Assembly: GCA_013003215.1 (NCBI GenBank)
Contig: JABDKD010000027.1
Span: forward strand, 1 to 41,461
DNA from: Pyrinomonadaceae bacterium
Lineage (GTDB): Bacteria > Acidobacteriota > Blastocatellia > Pyrinomonadales > Pyrinomonadaceae
Length of the DNA: 41,461 bases
Direction: 5' to 3'
A program made the position numbers and the translations under genes. The notes under the pieces are model-generated. The model had not been told where the DNA came from and did not search any database. It saw only the letters and a program-made list of their open reading frames with translations. Below are positions 39,746 through 41,461 of the stretch, in pieces (positions within the stretch are counted from its first letter, which is position 1; each line of letters begins with the position of its first letter).

Positions 39746-40551
39746 GTGATTATGTTCTCGGTTCTTCCGATGAAGAGATCGAACGGCTTGCGTACCAGAA
39801 CGAGGTTTGGAGTCACGAAACTACCGGACTTTGGGAAAGTGCCGGAATCGGGATTGGAACCAGGGTCGCTGATTTCGGCTGCGGACCTGGATTCTGTACA
39901 AAAGCGCTCGCAAGAATTGTTGGCTCGAAAGGGCATGTTTATGCCGTTGACTCATCGGAGAAGTTTGCAGCGGTAGTCAAATCGGAAACCGCCGGGGCCT
40001 CAAACATCACATTCTACAGAAGCGATGTTTGCAAGACGCCGATTGATGACGATTCGGTCGATGCGGTTTTTGCGCGCTGGCTCTTCTGCTTCATGGGAAG
40101 ACCGGAAGATCTTGTAGAGGAAGTCTCACGGGTCCTGGTTCCGGGAGGAAAGCTCGTTGTTTTTGATTATTTCAACTACCTTGCCTCGAACGTCTATCCA
40201 CAGAGACCCGCGATCACATCGATCTTTGACGCGTTTACGCAGGATGTTGAATCGCATGGCGGATCCTGGGATATTGGAGGTGAGCTGACCGGGATGTTGG
40301 CGAAATCCGGTTTTGAGATCGAATTTCTCACGCCGATCACGCGAATAGGGAAACCCGGCTCAAGGGTCTGGCGCTGGGTTCAGTATTACGCAGAAGTGAC
40401 CTTGCCGAGATTGATCGAGTCCGGGATTTGGACTGAAGAACAGAAACTAGATTTCGAAAAAGCGTGGTCAGAGGCGGCAAAGGATCCCGCTTCTTTCATA
40501 TTTACCCCGCCTATGATTGGAATAGTGGCGACATTGACCATTGACCATTGA
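39742..40551 (+). CDS. Class I SAM-dependent methyltransferase
   Basis: 269 aa. Motif I VADFGCGPGFCTKALARIVGSKGHVYAVDSSEKF, then DDDSVDAVFARWLFCFMGRPEDLVEEVSRVLVPGGKLVVFDYFNY (motifs II-III). The C-terminal third after about residue 180 is an acceptor region without a clear family tag. Start ATGA overlaps the parE stop, so it is translationally coupled to the toxin. The last residues, Leu-Thr-Ile-Asp-His, and stop are encoded within the ATTGACC heptamer array. Confidence 0.9.
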   Translation: MSDYVLGSSDEEIERLAYQNEVWSHETTGLWESAGIGIGTRVADFGCGPGFCTKALARIVGSKGHVYAVDSSEKFAAVVKSETAGASNITFYRSDVCKTPIDDDSVDAVFARWLFCFMGRPEDLVEEVSRVLVPGGKLVVFDYFNYLASNVYPQRPAITSIFDAFTQDVESHGGSWDIGGELTGMLAKSGFEIEFLTPITRIGKPGSRVWRWVQYYAEVTLPRLIESGIWTEEQKLDFEKAWSEAAKDPASFIFTPPMIGIVATLTIDH

Positions 40552-40728
40552 TCATTGACCAAGGACCAAGGACCAGGGACCAGGGACCAGGGACCAGGGA
40601 CCAAGGACCAAGGATCATTTGCCATCGCAATCACGTACTCATTAGTTGTTTTTCAAATCGGAAAGTATTTGAATCTCGTAGCCAAGGTTATCTTCCTGGT
40701 CAATGGTCAATGTTCCATGGTCAATGAC
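40537..40728. repeat. Compound heptamer locus between convergent methyltransferase and GGT genes
   Basis: Left arm: ATTGACC type (40537-40560), then CCAAGGA twice, CCAGGGA four times, CCAAGGA twice (about 40560-40613). Right arm (about 40697-40728): GGTCAAT, GGTCAAT, GTTCCAT, GGTCAAT, the complement of the first unit. The graded AAG/AGG variants indicate stepwise conversion. It supplies the methyltransferase stop codon and abuts the GGT stop. Apparent ORFs made of Asp-Gln-Gly-Pro-Gly repeats are artefacts. Confidence 0.93.
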
Positions 40729-40729
40729 C

Positions 40730-41461
40730 TCACCATGCAATCCCGTAGTCATCACCGTGATGACTCGCGCCGCCCCACATCGTGCCGTGTTTGCGGTCAA
40801 ACCAGATCGCGTTGATCGGCCCGGAAGTTCTTTCGGAAAATGTAAGGTTATAGCCGCGGCTACGCATATCCGCACGAATCCAGGGTGATACCGAATCGGC
40901 GAGCAGCAGTCGTCCCGGCCTCGCGGCGTGATTCCCAAACGAGCTCTTCATCTGATAGCTGTTGATGTTAGCGGCTTCGGCTGCCTGCTGAACATTCATG
41001 CCGAATTCGACCACGTTCAAAAAGAACTGAAGAAGGTTTTGGTCCTGGCTGTCTCCACCTTGTACAGAAAAAGAAAGAAACGGCTTGCCATCTTTGAGAG
41101 CCATCGAAGGAGTAAGTGTGACGCGAGGTTGTTTGCCGGGTTCGATCACGTTGTAAGGATTCTCCGCCGGATCTATGTTGAAACTCTGCGCGCGTTGGCT
41201 CAAACCAACTCCAGTGCGACCGGCAATTACCGCTGGGACCCAACCCCCGCTTGGAGTTACCGAGACAACCCAACCTTCCTTATCGGCTGTCTGGACCGTT
41301 GTTGTTCCTGCATAAAACGAGTCATCAAGTTTGGAATGATCAACAGCGGTTTGATCTTTTTTGGGGACATTCGTCCACTTCTCAACCAAGTCTAAAAAGG
41401 GATTCCTGCCTCCCTGAAACGGATAGGGGTCGCCCGGCTTGACCTTCGCATTGTTCTTTTC
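40730..41461 (-). CDS. ggt: Gamma-glutamyltransferase, C-terminal part (5' end outside window)
   Basis: The frame is open from the window edge (EKNNAKVKPGDPYPFQGGRNPFLDLVEKW) to a TGA at 40730, so this is the C-terminal half or so of a GGT-family protein. GGWVPAVIAGRTGVGLSQRAQSFNIDPAENPYNVIEPGKQPRVTLTPSMALKDGKPFLSFSVQGGDSQDQNLLQFFLNVVEFGMNVQQAAEA shows the small-subunit features: the nucleophile-side segment should be just upstream (TTTVQTADKEGWVVSVT is the autocleavage strand; the Thr after HSKLDDSFYAGT is the candidate nucleophile). The tail GGASHHGDDYGIAW replaces the usual DPRxDGAAxG. It cleaves gamma-glutamyl bonds, usually in the periplasm. Confidence 0.88.
   Translation of the reverse strand, partial: EKNNAKVKPGDPYPFQGGRNPFLDLVEKWTNVPKKDQTAVDHSKLDDSFYAGTTTVQTADKEGWVVSVTPSGGWVPAVIAGRTGVGLSQRAQSFNIDPAENPYNVIEPGKQPRVTLTPSMALKDGKPFLSFSVQGGDSQDQNLLQFFLNVVEFGMNVQQAAEAANINSYQMKSSFGNHAARPGRLLLADSVSPWIRADMRSRGYNLTFSERTSGPINAIWFDRKHGTMWGGASHHGDDYGIAW

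Noticed and set aside
40386-40634. ORFs rich in DQWS/GPWSLV (and DQGPGT on the plus strand, 40555-40815)
   Set aside because: They translate the heptamer arrays; repeats explain them fully.

Overview
The window looks like a chromosomal segment of an Acidobacteriota bacterium, probably class Blastocatellia (Pyrinomonadaceae-like). This is inferred from gene content, not from an rRNA: a CarD regulator, an acidic-repeat protein with a conserved C-terminal block of the type I associate with this group, an ECF42 sigma factor with its YCII partner, and many small VOC, SRPBCC and DUF genes. No rRNA, tRNA, CRISPR array, insertion sequence or prophage was recognised. Forty-five protein genes on both strands are judged complete, some with uncertain starts; two more run off the window ends, an acidic-repeat protein on the left and a gamma-glutamyltransferase on the right.

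The left third (1 to 18.3 kb) is conserved housekeeping sequence. It holds a Slt70-type lytic transglycosylase tail-to-tail with Ppx/GppA (stop codons overlap). Divergent from Ppx runs a CBS protein, SixA phosphatase and a PhoB/PhoR pair whose kinase has no membrane segment. CarD follows, with a strong extended -10 promoter and a terminator it shares with the opposing operon yacG - small membrane protein - MFS transporter - queF. Next are a LEA-like membrane protein, an M50 site-2-type protease, HU with a near-consensus promoter, a neutral zinc metallopeptidase, and the operon recN - asparaginase (AnsA/ReAV type) - unknown gene.

The right part (18.3 to 41.5 kb) is accessory in character. Genes are short, orientations change often, and many families are small enzymes or stress and quality-control proteins: M14 carboxypeptidase, ASCH-like/winged helix, DUF4287/DUF5655, six VOC domain proteins, a MoaD/ThiS-like protein beside an Asp-box propeller, SRAP (YedK/HMCES), two SRPBCC proteins, DUF1697 and DUF2277, YceH, an ECF42 module followed by two AraC regulators around a DUF6265 protein, a TolB-like propeller, two DUF1508 proteins, a glycosyltransferase, and a parDE pair coupled to a methyltransferase.

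The most unusual signal is not a gene. From 14.9 kb onward at least ten intergenic gaps are filled by short tandem arrays whose unit is mostly 7 bp (also 8 and 9 bp). Each locus has its own unit sequence. Most loci carry two arms in opposite orientation around a unique centre of about 15 to 170 bp. The arrays run up to the neighbouring start and stop codons, and in at least four genes they supply the stop codon and the last residues of the protein. They resemble in size the heptameric STRR sequences of cyanobacteria but use different units at each locus. A separate 530-bp cluster of REP-like palindromes lies at 21.8 to 22.3 kb.
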